From: Phycisphaerales bacterium
GTDB lineage: Bacteria; Planctomycetota; Phycisphaerae; Phycisphaerales; UBA1924
Reading direction: 5' to 3'
DNA: 64,000 nucleotides
Assembly: GCA_020427395.1 (NCBI GenBank)
Contig: JAGQON010000010.1
Location: 1 to 64,000 of the forward strand
Position 1 is the stretch's first letter, and every line of letters begins with the position of its first letter. Below are positions 50,879-60,446 of this stretch, in pieces. Below the pieces are notes generated by a model. It did not search any database and was not told where the DNA came from. It saw only the letters and a program-made list of their open reading frames with translations. A program made the translations under genes and the position numbers.

Positions 50879-52348
50879 TCAATCCTCCCCTTCGTGGAAT
50901 GTGCCATCGGAGTGGAAGTGGCCACCCTTCTGGATCGAACCGCTAGTGGCGAGCATGAGCTGAAAAGCACCGTCGAGGACGACCTCGTCGCCGTCACGAA
51001 GACCGCTGAGCAGGGCGACCCAACGCCCATCGTCGAGACCGAGGTCGGCCTCCATGCGGATCGCCTCGTTCGGGTTGCTCGGGTTGCGACGGAAGATGAC
51101 GGGTGAGAGCCCATCACGCTGCACGGCGGCGAGCGGAATGGCGAGTTCGGGCGAAGCCGTCGAGTCGGTCACGATCTCGAGTTGAGCCGAGACGCCCGGT
51201 CGGGCCCATGGCTTGAGTTCATCGGGTACGACGAACAGTTCGAGTGTGCGGTCGTTTGGGTCGCCTGCCAGCCCGAGCGAGATGGTGCCGTCCATCGTCG
51301 CGGTCAGAGGCACGGCGCGTCCCGCGGCAGTCGGCGTCGGCGGGACGATCCGAGCCGAGAGCCCGTCCCGCAGCACACCCAGGTCGCTTTGGAGCCCGGA
51401 CGCACGGAAACGGAGCCGATCGGGCTGCACGACGGTGACGACGGGTGTCTTCTCGTCCGCCCACGAGCCGTAGGTCAGGCCCAACATCTCCACGACGCCG
51501 GCTTCAGACGCAGTGACCTCGATTGCGGCGATCGTGGCCCAAACAGGCTCGGTCCCATGAGGCGTCTCGACGGTTCGGGCGAGTTCGTCCCTCGAACGGG
51601 AAACGACGGAGGAGGCGGCGTCGAGCAGATAGTCCAGGCGTGACCGGGCCGCACGAAGATCAGCAACGGTCTGCTGCCGGTTCGCTCCAAGTTCCGCCTT
51701 CTTCTCCATCACGTTGGCAAGGTCAGCGCGAGTGCTCGCGAGTGCTGCCCGGGCTTGGGCGAGCTCATCGACGCGACCGCCGCCCGCCTCACGGACCGAC
51801 TGCAACTGTTCGACCCGCTCGTTCCAGACTGCGACACTCTCGTGGAGGCTGTCCTCGTGCTGCTGGTGCGCTGCGAGCAGCGGCTCAAAGGTCTCAAGAC
51901 GTGCACCCAGCCGCTCGATCTGTGACTCGGCGTCGGCCAGTTGCTGCTGAATCTCCCGCCACGCCGGCGAATCGAGCCGGTAGAGCGGTTGGCCCGCTTG
52001 GACCCGGTCGAACTGCTCGACGAGCAGCTCAACACGACCGGGGACGGCGGTCCGGTACTCGCGTCGCGCCGTGGGCAGGTACTCGAACCGACCCGGCACG
52101 CGGAGAGTCTGCTCGACCCGCCGGCGCTCGACCTTGACGAAGCTGATGCCGAGGTTCGACCGAACCGCGGCCGGGATGGTAACACGGTCGGACCCGGTTG
52201 CCTCGGTCTCGGCTTCTGAGGCGTGGTCATGCCCGTCGCCATCGCCGTGCTCGGCAATACGTTGCTCGTTGGAATCTGATCGATCGCAGGACACAAGGAA
52301 CACAGTGGCGATCGAGAACACAAGGACGAAGATCAAGGTCCGGATCAT
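50879..52348 (-). CDS. RND periplasmic adaptor, lipoprotein (CusB/CzcB family)
   Basis: A protein of 489 residues with lipobox LVSC near residue 21, followed by a short His/Asp-rich stretch (HGDGDGHDHASE near 34-45). The adaptor fold is seen in EYRTAVPGRVELLVEQFDRV near 98-117 (lipoyl half), a long hairpin rich in Glu and Gln (about 130-240), and the second lipoyl half near 280. It links the inner-membrane pump to the outer-membrane channel. The start overlaps the stop of the thioredoxin-like gene, and three bases separate it from the pump gene. Confidence 0.9.
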   Translation of the reverse strand: MIRTLIFVLVFSIATVFLVSCDRSDSNEQRIAEHGDGDGHDHASEAETEATGSDRVTIPAAVRSNLGISFVKVERRRVEQTLRVPGRFEYLPTARREYRTAVPGRVELLVEQFDRVQAGQPLYRLDSPAWREIQQQLADAESQIERLGARLETFEPLLAAHQQHEDSLHESVAVWNERVEQLQSVREAGGGRVDELAQARAALASTRADLANVMEKKAELGANRQQTVADLRAARSRLDYLLDAASSVVSRSRDELARTVETPHGTEPVWATIAAIEVTASEAGVVEMLGLTYGSWADEKTPVVTVVQPDRLRFRASGLQSDLGVLRDGLSARIVPPTPTAAGRAVPLTATMDGTISLGLAGDPNDRTLELFVVPDELKPWARPGVSAQLEIVTDSTASPELAIPLAAVQRDGLSPVIFRRNPSNPNEAIRMEADLGLDDGRWVALLSGLRDGDEVVLDGAFQLMLATSGSIQKGGHFHSDGTFHEGED

Positions 52349-52830
52349 CCCTCACCCCCTTCGCCATCCGCGATGTGTGCGCATGCGACTTGGAGGCGAG
52401 TGACGAGTTCGCTCACCGAAGGTACGCCATCGGGTCCTTCGTACATACGGCAGCCCATCGAAGGCATCGTCGGTGCCTCCATGCCGAATAGATCAGATCC
52501 ATTCACGAGTACCGTTGGAGCGGGATACCCGCGACGGAGGTCTGATGTAGCTAAAGATTGCTGGTCGATCTGGACAAGATCCACGTCTTGTCCGAGTATG
52601 CTTATCGCCTGTTCGAGCCGCTCCTTCATAATCGGCGTGAGCGGGCAGCCGTCGAATCCGAGTAAAGTGATTGACATGGTTGTTTCTCGATTATTAGGAG
52701 CAATGCTCACTGGCCTTTGGCTGTTTGTGGTCGCATGCTGCCGTTGATCCGTTGCGCTGTTGCAGGCGGCCAGCGTCAGCGGCAGAACTGCCGCGAGGGC
52801 GATCGCGATCGCCCGTTCCATGATGTTCAT
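52345..52830 (-). CDS. Thioredoxin-like lipoprotein in the efflux operon
   Basis: A protein of 161 residues. A signal peptide ends in the lipobox LAAC near residue 23. After a linker, the domain begins ITLLGFDGCPLTPIMKERLE near residues 54-73, resembling the GCPNTP-type thioredoxin-like proteins found near mercury and other metal-resistance genes; the second redox cysteine is replaced by T. A later pair of cysteines (GCRMYEG and VACAH) may contribute. It could deliver or sense metal or thiol. Both ends overlap neighbouring genes by ATGA. Confidence 0.68.
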   Translation of the reverse strand: MNIMERAIAIALAAVLPLTLAACNSATDQRQHATTNSQRPVSIAPNNRETTMSITLLGFDGCPLTPIMKERLEQAISILGQDVDLVQIDQQSLATSDLRRGYPAPTVLVNGSDLFGMEAPTMPSMGCRMYEGPDGVPSVSELVTRLQVACAHIADGEGGEG

Positions 52831-54305
52831 CGGGATGCCTCCTCGGCGGGCGTATCGCCTCGCGCGGCGGTATGTGGTGTGTTTGCTGTTGTAGTGTCTT
52901 CGTCGGTCGCGGGCTCGACAGGAGCCGGCATTTCCGGCTCGTCCGGACCGAGCAGGCGCGTGATCTCGATCGCCGCGTCGGTCTCGGCCAGACGAAGATC
53001 GAGCAGGCGGCTCTTGGCCTCGAACCCTCGCGTGACGGTTTCGAGCAAGAGCAGCGTGTTGACCTCCCCAAGATCGATCAGTTGCTCGACTTCGGATGCC
53101 TGCTCGTCGAGCATCGGCACAAGATCACGCTCGAACGCATCTCGCTGCGTTCGCGAGGCGTCGTACGCGGCACGGGCCATCGAGAGCTCGCGAGTCAGGC
53201 GCTCGAAGGTAGTCTCCGCCGCGGCCCGAGCGACCTCGCGGCGAGCCTTCGCTTCCGCGATGCCCGCCCGGTTGGCGTTGAGGATCGGTATCGGAATCGA
53301 CACGCCAAGAAGGAGGCGGTCGTCGTTGTCCTCGCTCCCATAGCCCGTGCCTATCGTGATGTCCGGATACTGCTTGCGGACTTCCAGGCGGAGTGTCTCC
53401 TCGGCGATCTGATACTCGGCCCGCCGCACCGCGAGGGTGGTGTTCGCCTCGATGAGTCGCTCGATCGCACCGCTGATCTCACCGATCGACGCGGGCGGAA
53501 TCGCCGGCAGCAACTCCACCGGAGCGTCCGGCGGAAGCCCCATCAAACCGAGAAGTTCGACCCGGGCCCGGGCCTCTGCGAGCACCGCCTCGGCGACATC
53601 CGCCCGGGTCTCGACCAACTCGGCCCGCAGGAGCCGAGCCTCGACCCGCGTGAGTTCTCCCGCCGTCTCCAGCTGGTCGGTAATGGCGGAGATCCGCTCG
53701 ACCTGACCGATCACCTCACGCAGCAATAGGAGCCGCTCGGACGCCACAGACCACGACGCCCAGGCCGAGCGAACCGCGGCCCGCGTGCTCCACTCTGCAT
53801 CGACGATTCGCCGCAGCTCGGCCTCGTACGCCGCCCCGGCCCGATCCTTCTCGACGCCGAGCCGACCCGAAATCGGGATCGTCAGGCTCAGCATGAGCCC
53901 GTAGTTGAACGGTCCCGAGAGGACCTCTTCGCCATCGAAGCCGAACTGCGGATCGTCCCACAGCCCCGCAGTGTCGAAGGTTGCGAGCGCGACACCGGCA
54001 TCAAGCCGAGCGAGCCGGAGGTCGGGGTTGTAGAACAGCGCGAGCACCTCGCCCTCTGCGGGCGAGAGCCCGTCGTTCGGGTCGAACCGCTCCGGCACCT
54101 GGTTGCCGGCCTCGGAGAGCCGCTCAACGAAATACGAGATGGGTTCAGTTGCAATGAGCCGTGCGTCGAGTGCGGCCCGATGGTCGGCCAGCTCCAGCGG
54201 TACCCGTTCATACGACTGGCAGCCCGCCAGCACGATTAGGGCGACCGCCGAGCCGAGACCTGGCAGCATGACCCGCGTTCGAGGCGGGCGTTTCAGATTG
54301 TCCAT
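52827..54305 (-). CDS. Outer-membrane efflux lipoprotein (TolC/CusC family)
   Basis: A protein of 492 residues from the ATG at 54305, which gives a lipoprotein signal with lipobox VLAGC near residue 28. Two repeats of the OEP fold are present, with SPAEGEVLALFYNPDLRLAR near 79-98 and an aromatic-poor coiled region rich in Ala and Glu. The C-terminal repeat has DLGEVNTLLLLETVTRGFEA near 420-440. It forms the outer-membrane channel of the first RND pump and is the first gene of that operon. Confidence 0.9.
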   Translation of the reverse strand: MDNLKRPPRTRVMLPGLGSAVALIVLAGCQSYERVPLELADHRAALDARLIATEPISYFVERLSEAGNQVPERFDPNDGLSPAEGEVLALFYNPDLRLARLDAGVALATFDTAGLWDDPQFGFDGEEVLSGPFNYGLMLSLTIPISGRLGVEKDRAGAAYEAELRRIVDAEWSTRAAVRSAWASWSVASERLLLLREVIGQVERISAITDQLETAGELTRVEARLLRAELVETRADVAEAVLAEARARVELLGLMGLPPDAPVELLPAIPPASIGEISGAIERLIEANTTLAVRRAEYQIAEETLRLEVRKQYPDITIGTGYGSEDNDDRLLLGVSIPIPILNANRAGIAEAKARREVARAAAETTFERLTRELSMARAAYDASRTQRDAFERDLVPMLDEQASEVEQLIDLGEVNTLLLLETVTRGFEAKSRLLDLRLAETDAAIEITRLLGPDEPEMPAPVEPATDEDTTTANTPHTAARGDTPAEEASR

Positions 54306-54389
54306 TGTTTTGATTCCTGTCTGGATCCAATGCGATGACCACCGCAACGGAGAACACCGCCGCAGTACGCGCGAAGGAATAGAAAGGAA

Positions 54390-54815
54390 TCAGATGGTGA
54401 GGCGAACGCTCGCCACGATCGCGAGCCTATGGGCCCCGCTGGGGTCAAACCAACGCGGTGGCATCGGCGGGCCGCGGCGTCCAAGGCCGGTCTCCGCAAG
54501 GACGACGCCCCACGAGGGAGACATGACGATCGCGGGCGGCACATCACTCCCACCATCGCCACGGGGAAGCGTCAAAAGTTCCGCGGTCGTGATTTCGACA
54601 TCGGTACAACCGCAGTCATGCTCGTGCTCACCCGCGGGAACGGGCAGCGGCCACGAGCTGTCATGTCCGCAGGCCGACTCGCAGTGCTCGGTCTCCGCGG
54701 GTGCATGCTCGTGTCCCCCACCGAGGCACAGCACAGCCATGCCGCCAGCGCCGCCGGCGAGGGCATGGAACGCGATGATCGCGATAAGCAGAATGGCGAG
54801 TGGACGATTACTCAC
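54390..54815 (-). CDS. Small Cys/His-rich secreted protein preceding pump operon 1
   Basis: A protein of 141 residues starting at a GTG. An N-terminal hydrophobic segment (about 6-30) is followed by CLGGGHEHAPAETEHCESAC near 31-50 and AGEHEHDCGCTDVEITTAEL near 62-81. The arrangement of a leading helix, C/H clusters, then a C-x-D-x-E pattern resembles the 61943-62383 product. Such small proteins are frequent next to planctomycete metal-efflux genes and probably sense or buffer metal in the periplasm. A TATAGT box ends six bases before the GTG, so the mRNA may be leaderless. Confidence 0.6.
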   Translation of the reverse strand: MSNRPLAILLIAIIAFHALAGGAGGMAVLCLGGGHEHAPAETEHCESACGHDSSWPLPVPAGEHEHDCGCTDVEITTAELLTLPRGDGGSDVPPAIVMSPSWGVVLAETGLGRRGPPMPPRWFDPSGAHRLAIVASVRLTI

Positions 54816-54945
54816 GGTGGTACTATACCTCGGATCCAGTCGAGCGTGGCTTGAGATCAGACGAATTTATCGGGGAGGATCCTCCTTAGAGACCCCGGAT
54901 CGCCTGATGGACAACGCCGACATTGCCCGAACTATTCAAATACAA

Positions 54946-55548
54946 TTAGTTTCGACCACCCTCGGTTCTCCTTGAGTCCGCCAGGATCTGGACGCCTCCA
55001 CGCACCACGACCATGACGACAATCGAGCCAACCACAAGATCAGGGACGCGGCTACCCGAAACCATCACGAGAAGCCCCGCCACGATGACACCCGTGTTTG
55101 CGATCACATCATTCTTGGAGAAGATCCAGGACGCACGCATGTGCGCGCCGCCGTCGCGGTGCTTCGCGATGAGCCGCAGACAGACGAGGTTTGCAGCAAG
55201 AGCAACGGTCCCGGCTCCGATCATCAGATGACTCGTGGGCTCGCTGCCAAACACCGCCCGCCGAATGACCTCGACCAGAACGCCGAGACCCAATACGATC
55301 TGAAGTACGCCGCTCACTCGCGCTGCGGTCCGCTGTGTGCCTCCAGACCGGCTCGCAGCGTACAACGCGATGCCGTACACAGTGGCATCGGCCAGCATAT
55401 CGAGCGAGTCGGCCAGCAGCGCGGTGGACTCCGCGATCCATCCAACGACGACCTCGGCGACGAACATCACGCCGTTAATCGTCAATAGCGTCATGAGTGT
55501 TCGCTGTTCGAGCCCAACGGCACTCTCTGCGCAGTCGCACCCGCTCAT
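54946..55548 (-). CDS. Short CDF-type cation transporter
   Basis: A protein of 200 residues consisting of the membrane part of a cation diffusion facilitator, without the C-terminal cytoplasmic domain. The N-terminus has CDC (residues 4-6), then ALLADSLDMLADATVYGIAL near 43-62 with metal-site D-x-x-x-D residues, and WIFSKNDVIANTGVIVAGLL near 141-160 with the second N-D pair. The histidines of Zn-type CDFs are replaced by acidic or Asn residues, so the metal may differ. It overlaps the stop of the second RND pump gene. Confidence 0.75.
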   Translation of the reverse strand: MSGCDCAESAVGLEQRTLMTLLTINGVMFVAEVVVGWIAESTALLADSLDMLADATVYGIALYAASRSGGTQRTAARVSGVLQIVLGLGVLVEVIRRAVFGSEPTSHLMIGAGTVALAANLVCLRLIAKHRDGGAHMRASWIFSKNDVIANTGVIVAGLLVMVSGSRVPDLVVGSIVVMVVVRGGVQILADSRRTEGGRN

Positions 55549-58500
55549 TGATCACGTTCCGCGTCAGCATCCTGCGGGCTTCGCTTCATGAATACCGATG
55601 CGATAACCGGAAGCACGAACAGTGTGAGGATCGTCGAGGTGATCATGCCGCCGATGACCACCGTCGCCAAGGGGCGCTGGATCTCGCTACCGACACCTGT
55701 TGCGATCGCCATCGGTATGAATCCAGCTATATCGGTGATTGCTGTTGCGAGCACCGGTTGGAGGCGGGTCTTCGATGCCGCGATGATCGCATCCTTGCTC
55801 TGCTGGCCTGTGTTGAGTGTGTCGCGGATCGCGGTGATGAGGATCTGCCCGTTGAGCACGGCGATGCCCGTGAGAGCGATAAACCCGACGGCGGCGCTGA
55901 CGCTGAATGGGATATCTCGCCACCACAACGCGAAGATCGCACCGACAGCAGCAAAAGGGATGCAGGTGTAGATAATGACAACATCCCGCAGGTTTTTCAG
56001 GCTGAAATACAGCAGAAAGAACACCATGAGTAGGACCGCGGGCACAACGATGACCAAGCGAGTCCTGGCGCGTTCCAAGTTCTCAAACTGTCCGCCCCAC
56101 TCAAGCACGTAACCCTCGGGTAACGTGACTCGTTCATCAATGGCTGCCCTTGCTTCACTGACAAACGACGCGGGGTCTCTGCCACTGACATTCGATTGCA
56201 CACGGATGAGTCTTCTGCTCCACTCGCGGTTGATCGTGGCCGATCCTTCCGAGAGATCGACCGAGGCCATCGACGAAAGTGGCACCGCGACGCCCCCTTC
56301 GGTCGGAATGCGTACTGATGACACCGCTTGTACATCTTCCCTGAATGTCTGCGGAAGTCTGACGACCAGCGGGAAGACACGCTGGCCCTCAAACACCTCG
56401 CCGACGCGGATCCCACCGATCGCCTCAACGAAGTCTAACACCTCGCTGGCGGCGACGCCGTAGCGGGCAACACGGGACTGATCGACAGCAACTGACAGCG
56501 ATGGTTGCCCCGTGATCTGATCGACCGAGATATCTGAGGCACCCGGGATGTCCAGAAGCACACGCTGAACGTCGTCGGCGATCCGGAGCAACTCGTCGAA
56601 GTCGTCGCCGAAGATCTTGATCCCGATATCGGATCGGATGCCCGAAACCATCTCGTTCATGCGCATCTCGATCGGCTGCGTGAACACCATGTTGACGCCG
56701 GGAAACTGTGAGATGGTCTTCTCCATCTCGATCACGAGACCCGCCTGCGTGTCCGCTTGCGTCCACTCTGCACGCGGCTTGAGCGTCAAGAAGATGTCTG
56801 TTAGCTCGATCCCCATCGGATCGGTCGCCACCTCGGCGGTCCCGATGCGGCTCCAGATGTGCTCGATCTCGTCTGGGAACTCATCGAGCAGCACTTCTTC
56901 GATCCGCGTGTTGTACCGCACGGACTCATCAATTGAGACGCCAGCGAGCCGGATGGTGTTCACAACCATCGAGCCCTCGCTCAGGCGCGGGATGAACTCG
57001 CCGCCCATCTGCGTGCTCCGGTAGCCCGCGACGCCTAGCAGAGCCACGGCCAGCAGCATCACGACCCACCGGAGTCGAATCGCTCCGCCGACGGCCCAGC
57101 CGTATGCCCTGGCCAATCCACGTAGCAGAATGGCGTCCTTGGGTTTCGCGCGACGCGGAAGGAAGTAGTACGACAGAACGGGTGACAGAAACACCGCGAC
57201 CAGCAGGGCTCCCAGGAGCGCGAAGATGAACGTCCACGCCATCGGCCGGAACATCTTCCCCTCGATGCCTTCAAGCGTCAGCACGGGGGCAAAGACGAGC
57301 GTGATGATGCCCATCCCGAACACGATGGGTCGCACCACGCGCGCACTAGATTTCGCGATCGATTCGAGCCTCTCGGAAGGCGAGAGTTTCCGGCCAAGCT
57401 CTCGCTGGCGTTCCTTCAGCGAGCGGAGGTTCGCTTCCGTCATGACCACCGAGCCATCGACAAGGATGCCGAAGTCGATCGCGCCGAGGCTGAGCAAACT
57501 CGCGGCGATCGCGAACTCGTACATACCCTGCACGGCGAACAGCATCGAGATAGGGATCGCGACTGCAACAAGCAGGCCGGCGCGGATGTTGCCCAAGATG
57601 ACCAGCAACACAACGATCACAAGCACAGCACCGATCACAAGGTTGTGCTCGACTGTCTTGATGACCTGCTCGACGAGCAGAGTCCGATCGTAAACAACAT
57701 CCACAACAATATCAGACGGCAGCGAGGGTGCTAGCGACTCAAGACGCTCGCGTAGTTCCTCGGTCACGACACGGCTGTTCTCGCCCATCAGCATAAAGGC
57801 TAGGCCGAGGACGACCTCGCCTTCCCCGTACGCTGAAACCGCGCCGCGGCGAATCTCGCTGCCGATTTCAACGTCTGCAACATCTCGAATGTGTACTGGC
57901 GTGCCATCGCTGGATGCGACGACGATGTTCTCGATCTCATCGATCGTCGAGACACGAGCCAATCCTCGCACCACCCTCGCCTCACCGGAGGTGACAATCT
58001 GGCCACCGCCGACATTGGCGTTGTTTCGTTGCAGTGCCTCAAGCACATCCTCAAGTGTGAAGCCAAACTTGATCAGGGCCTCCGGCTTGACGACAACATG
58101 ATATTGCCGCTCCAATCCGCCCCACGAGTTGACCTCTGCAACTCCCGGGACTTTCCGAAGCTCGGGCTTGATCACCCAATCGTGAATTGTCCGGAGTTCT
58201 TCGATGGAGTGTTCACCGGTCTCGGACCGGATGACGTAGTGAAATATCTCACCGAGACCTGTTGCAATAGGACCGAGCTCTGGCCTTCCGACATCGTCTG
58301 GAAGCTCAACAGCCGAGAGCCGTTCGGTGATGTACTGCCTCGCGTCGATGATCCGGATATCATCATCGAACGTCGCTACGACCTGCGAGAAACCGAACTT
58401 TGAGACGGAGCGTACATTTTGAAGCCCGGGCAGCCCTCCGATCGAGAGTTCGACAGGAAGAGTGATCTGTTGCTCAATTTCTTCCGGGCTGAGTGCGGGG

Positions 58501-58658
58501 GCCACCGTGTTGATCTGCACCTGGATCGGCGTGGTGTCGGGAAACGCATCGATAGGAAGCTGGACCATCCGGTACACACCAGCAGCGCACGCGATTGCAA
58601 ACAGCAGAATGACGAGCACTCTATTCTTGAGCGAAATTTCGATAAGGCGGGTCAGCAT
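55545..58658 (-). CDS. Heavy-metal RND efflux pump, inner-membrane subunit (CzcA type)
   Basis: A protein of 1037 residues, typical RND length. Helix 4 carries the divalent-metal signature AIDFGILVDGSVVMTEANLR near residues 394-413, matching the CzcA pattern DFG...DG..V. The periplasmic porter part has FTQPIEMRMNEMVSGIRSDI near 660-680, also CzcA-like. It likely exports Zn, Co or Cd. It forms the pump with the adaptor 12 bp upstream and the outer-membrane gene before that. The short CDF gene overlaps its 3' end. Confidence 0.94.
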   Translation of the reverse strand: MLTRLIEISLKNRVLVILLFAIACAAGVYRMVQLPIDAFPDTTPIQVQINTVAPALSPEEIEQQITLPVELSIGGLPGLQNVRSVSKFGFSQVVATFDDDIRIIDARQYITERLSAVELPDDVGRPELGPIATGLGEIFHYVIRSETGEHSIEELRTIHDWVIKPELRKVPGVAEVNSWGGLERQYHVVVKPEALIKFGFTLEDVLEALQRNNANVGGGQIVTSGEARVVRGLARVSTIDEIENIVVASSDGTPVHIRDVADVEIGSEIRRGAVSAYGEGEVVLGLAFMLMGENSRVVTEELRERLESLAPSLPSDIVVDVVYDRTLLVEQVIKTVEHNLVIGAVLVIVVLLVILGNIRAGLLVAVAIPISMLFAVQGMYEFAIAASLLSLGAIDFGILVDGSVVMTEANLRSLKERQRELGRKLSPSERLESIAKSSARVVRPIVFGMGIITLVFAPVLTLEGIEGKMFRPMAWTFIFALLGALLVAVFLSPVLSYYFLPRRAKPKDAILLRGLARAYGWAVGGAIRLRWVVMLLAVALLGVAGYRSTQMGGEFIPRLSEGSMVVNTIRLAGVSIDESVRYNTRIEEVLLDEFPDEIEHIWSRIGTAEVATDPMGIELTDIFLTLKPRAEWTQADTQAGLVIEMEKTISQFPGVNMVFTQPIEMRMNEMVSGIRSDIGIKIFGDDFDELLRIADDVQRVLLDIPGASDISVDQITGQPSLSVAVDQSRVARYGVAASEVLDFVEAIGGIRVGEVFEGQRVFPLVVRLPQTFREDVQAVSSVRIPTEGGVAVPLSSMASVDLSEGSATINREWSRRLIRVQSNVSGRDPASFVSEARAAIDERVTLPEGYVLEWGGQFENLERARTRLVIVVPAVLLMVFFLLYFSLKNLRDVVIIYTCIPFAAVGAIFALWWRDIPFSVSAAVGFIALTGIAVLNGQILITAIRDTLNTGQQSKDAIIAASKTRLQPVLATAITDIAGFIPMAIATGVGSEIQRPLATVVIGGMITSTILTLFVLPVIASVFMKRSPQDADAERDQ

Positions 58659-58670
58659 GGCAACTCCGGA

Positions 58671-60446
58671 TTAATCGTCAACACATCCCGCGCCTAGGCG
58701 AGACTTGAGGAACTCGGTCTTCATCGTGAAGCTGCCGCCGGTCACGACGGACTCAGTCTCTGTGAGGCCCGCCAGAATGGCGATCGTGCCGGAAGCCGTG
58801 CGCGGCCCGACATCAACACGCCGAACCGCGAACAGATCCGGTTCCTGCCGCACAAACACGAACGATGTGCCATCGATCTCGTGTACCGCTTCACCCGGCA
58901 CAAGCAGCGAGTTCGAGGTGCCGCCGATCATTGCGGAGACCTCAGTGAACATGCCATGGCGAAGGATGCCACGATCATTCTGAACCGTCGCGCGGGCCCG
59001 TACCATCCGGGTTCGTTCATCGATACGCGGGCTGATCCATGTGATCTGTCCGGGGATCTCCAGCTCGGGCAGAGCCCGGACGCTCGCGACGATCTCCCCG
59101 CCGCGCTCGATCTGAAACGCCTGCTCTTCCGGGACCGCGAGCTCGATCCACATCGTCGACAAATCAGCGATCTCGAAGAGCGAGCCCTCTGAATCCGCTG
59201 CCTCGCCAAGAACCGCGGTCCGCTCGACGACGCTGCCAGCGAAGGGTGCCCTGACGTAAAGGTCCGAGGATGACGACTGCTCCGCCGCAATATCCGCGAC
59301 TTCCGATTCAGTGAAGCCGAGATTGATGAGCTGCTGATGCGTGCGACGCACTTCCAGCTCAGCGAGCTTGAGCGCTGCCTGGGCATCCTGGAAGTCCCGG
59401 CGTGCAGCAATGTTCTCGTTGACGAGCTTCTGCTCACGCTCGAACACGGTGGTTCTCGCTTCGACCTCTGCGATCTTGGACAGGTACGCGGACTTCGCTT
59501 GTGCCACCGCCACGGAGTTGATGACCGCGAGAATTTGCCCTTCTTCAACCTGGTCGCCAACATCGACACGGATATCAGTGATCACACCGGGGGCCAACGG
59601 TGTGAGCTTTGCCAATCTGTTCCCGTTGTAGCGGACCTCGCCCAACAAGCTGATCGACGCTGAAGCATCGCCACGATTCGGTTGCTCAAGCGTCAGCCCG
59701 GCAAGCTCTGCCGATCTCGCGGAGGGCATGCGGACGAGCAGCGACTCGCCAGCCTCAAGCGTCCCAGCGAGCTGAGGCTGGCAGATTCCGCACTCGATCT
59801 CATCGACCCCGTGCTCATGACAGAAGAGAGAGGGGGCACCATCGCGGGAGGGCGTCGCCGAGGCGTCTCCCAGCAGAGCGGGATTGCACAGGTGGCACTC
59901 GTCTTCGTAAAGGAAGTGCTCCTCGCAATACGCCCGGTCCGCGTCTTCCAACTGTGGCTGGCAGATCCAGCACCGGTCTTCATAACGAGCGTGCTCGCTG
60001 CACCACAAGCGGCCCTCATCACGCTTGGCCGGATCACAGATGAAGCAGGCCTCGTCAGCGCTGTGTCCATGGAGCCCGCCAGACGACTCGTCGGCTGCGT
60101 TCTCCGAGGCATCGAGTGCCGGGTTGCAGAGATGGCATTCGTCCTCATACAGATAGTGCTCGTCGCAATACGGCCGGGACGAATCCTCAAGCTGCGGCTG
60201 ACAGATCCAACACCGGTCCTCGTAACGGGCATGCTCGGTACACCACAAGCGACCGGCGTCGCGTTTCGTAGCGTCACACACAAAGCAAGTCTCGCCGTTC
60301 TCGTGCGAGTGCGCGACTTGAGTCACATCAGATGCGCGTGATCCGTTGGACGCCGATGATGCTTCCTGTTCGCGATCGCACCCGCCAAGCAGGAGCGCCG
60401 TTGTGAACAGGCAAACGAGTGAAATGACGCCGTGTGATGGTTTCAC
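58671..60446 (-). CDS. RND adaptor lipoprotein with N-terminal 19-cysteine array
   Basis: A protein of 591 residues, about 150-200 longer than usual CzcB/CusB adaptors. After the lipobox LLGGC (residue 23) comes a unique region, residues 54-222. It has two near-identical modules (54-107 and 134-187), each with the order C-x2-C, WC-x-EH, CWIC, YC-x-EH, C-x2-C, and then a partial third (FCHEHG..ECGIC, 209-222): 19 cysteines with paired histidines. The rest is a normal adaptor, with lipoyl halves near 275-305 and 390-420 and a beta-barrel near 430-510. The array is probably a periplasmic metal-binding extension feeding the pump. Confidence 0.9.
   Translation of the reverse strand: MKPSHGVISLVCLFTTALLLGGCDREQEASSASNGSRASDVTQVAHSHENGETCFVCDATKRDAGRLWCTEHARYEDRCWICQPQLEDSSRPYCDEHYLYEDECHLCNPALDASENAADESSGGLHGHSADEACFICDPAKRDEGRLWCSEHARYEDRCWICQPQLEDADRAYCEEHFLYEDECHLCNPALLGDASATPSRDGAPSLFCHEHGVDEIECGICQPQLAGTLEAGESLLVRMPSARSAELAGLTLEQPNRGDASASISLLGEVRYNGNRLAKLTPLAPGVITDIRVDVGDQVEEGQILAVINSVAVAQAKSAYLSKIAEVEARTTVFEREQKLVNENIAARRDFQDAQAALKLAELEVRRTHQQLINLGFTESEVADIAAEQSSSSDLYVRAPFAGSVVERTAVLGEAADSEGSLFEIADLSTMWIELAVPEEQAFQIERGGEIVASVRALPELEIPGQITWISPRIDERTRMVRARATVQNDRGILRHGMFTEVSAMIGGTSNSLLVPGEAVHEIDGTSFVFVRQEPDLFAVRRVDVGPRTASGTIAILAGLTETESVVTGGSFTMKTEFLKSRLGAGCVDD
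59781..60287 (-). repeat. Tandem repeat encoding the cysteine array of the adaptor
   Basis: Two units start 240 bp apart (codons 54 and 134) and encode almost the same 54 residues; a third, partial unit follows. The DNA copies have many silent differences, so the duplication is not recent. Confidence 0.85.

Noticed and set aside
59781..60287. Regular repeats that might suggest a CRISPR array
   Set aside because: The periodicity is 240 bp and encodes protein modules inside an open frame; no CRISPR-like short repeats or cas genes are in the window.
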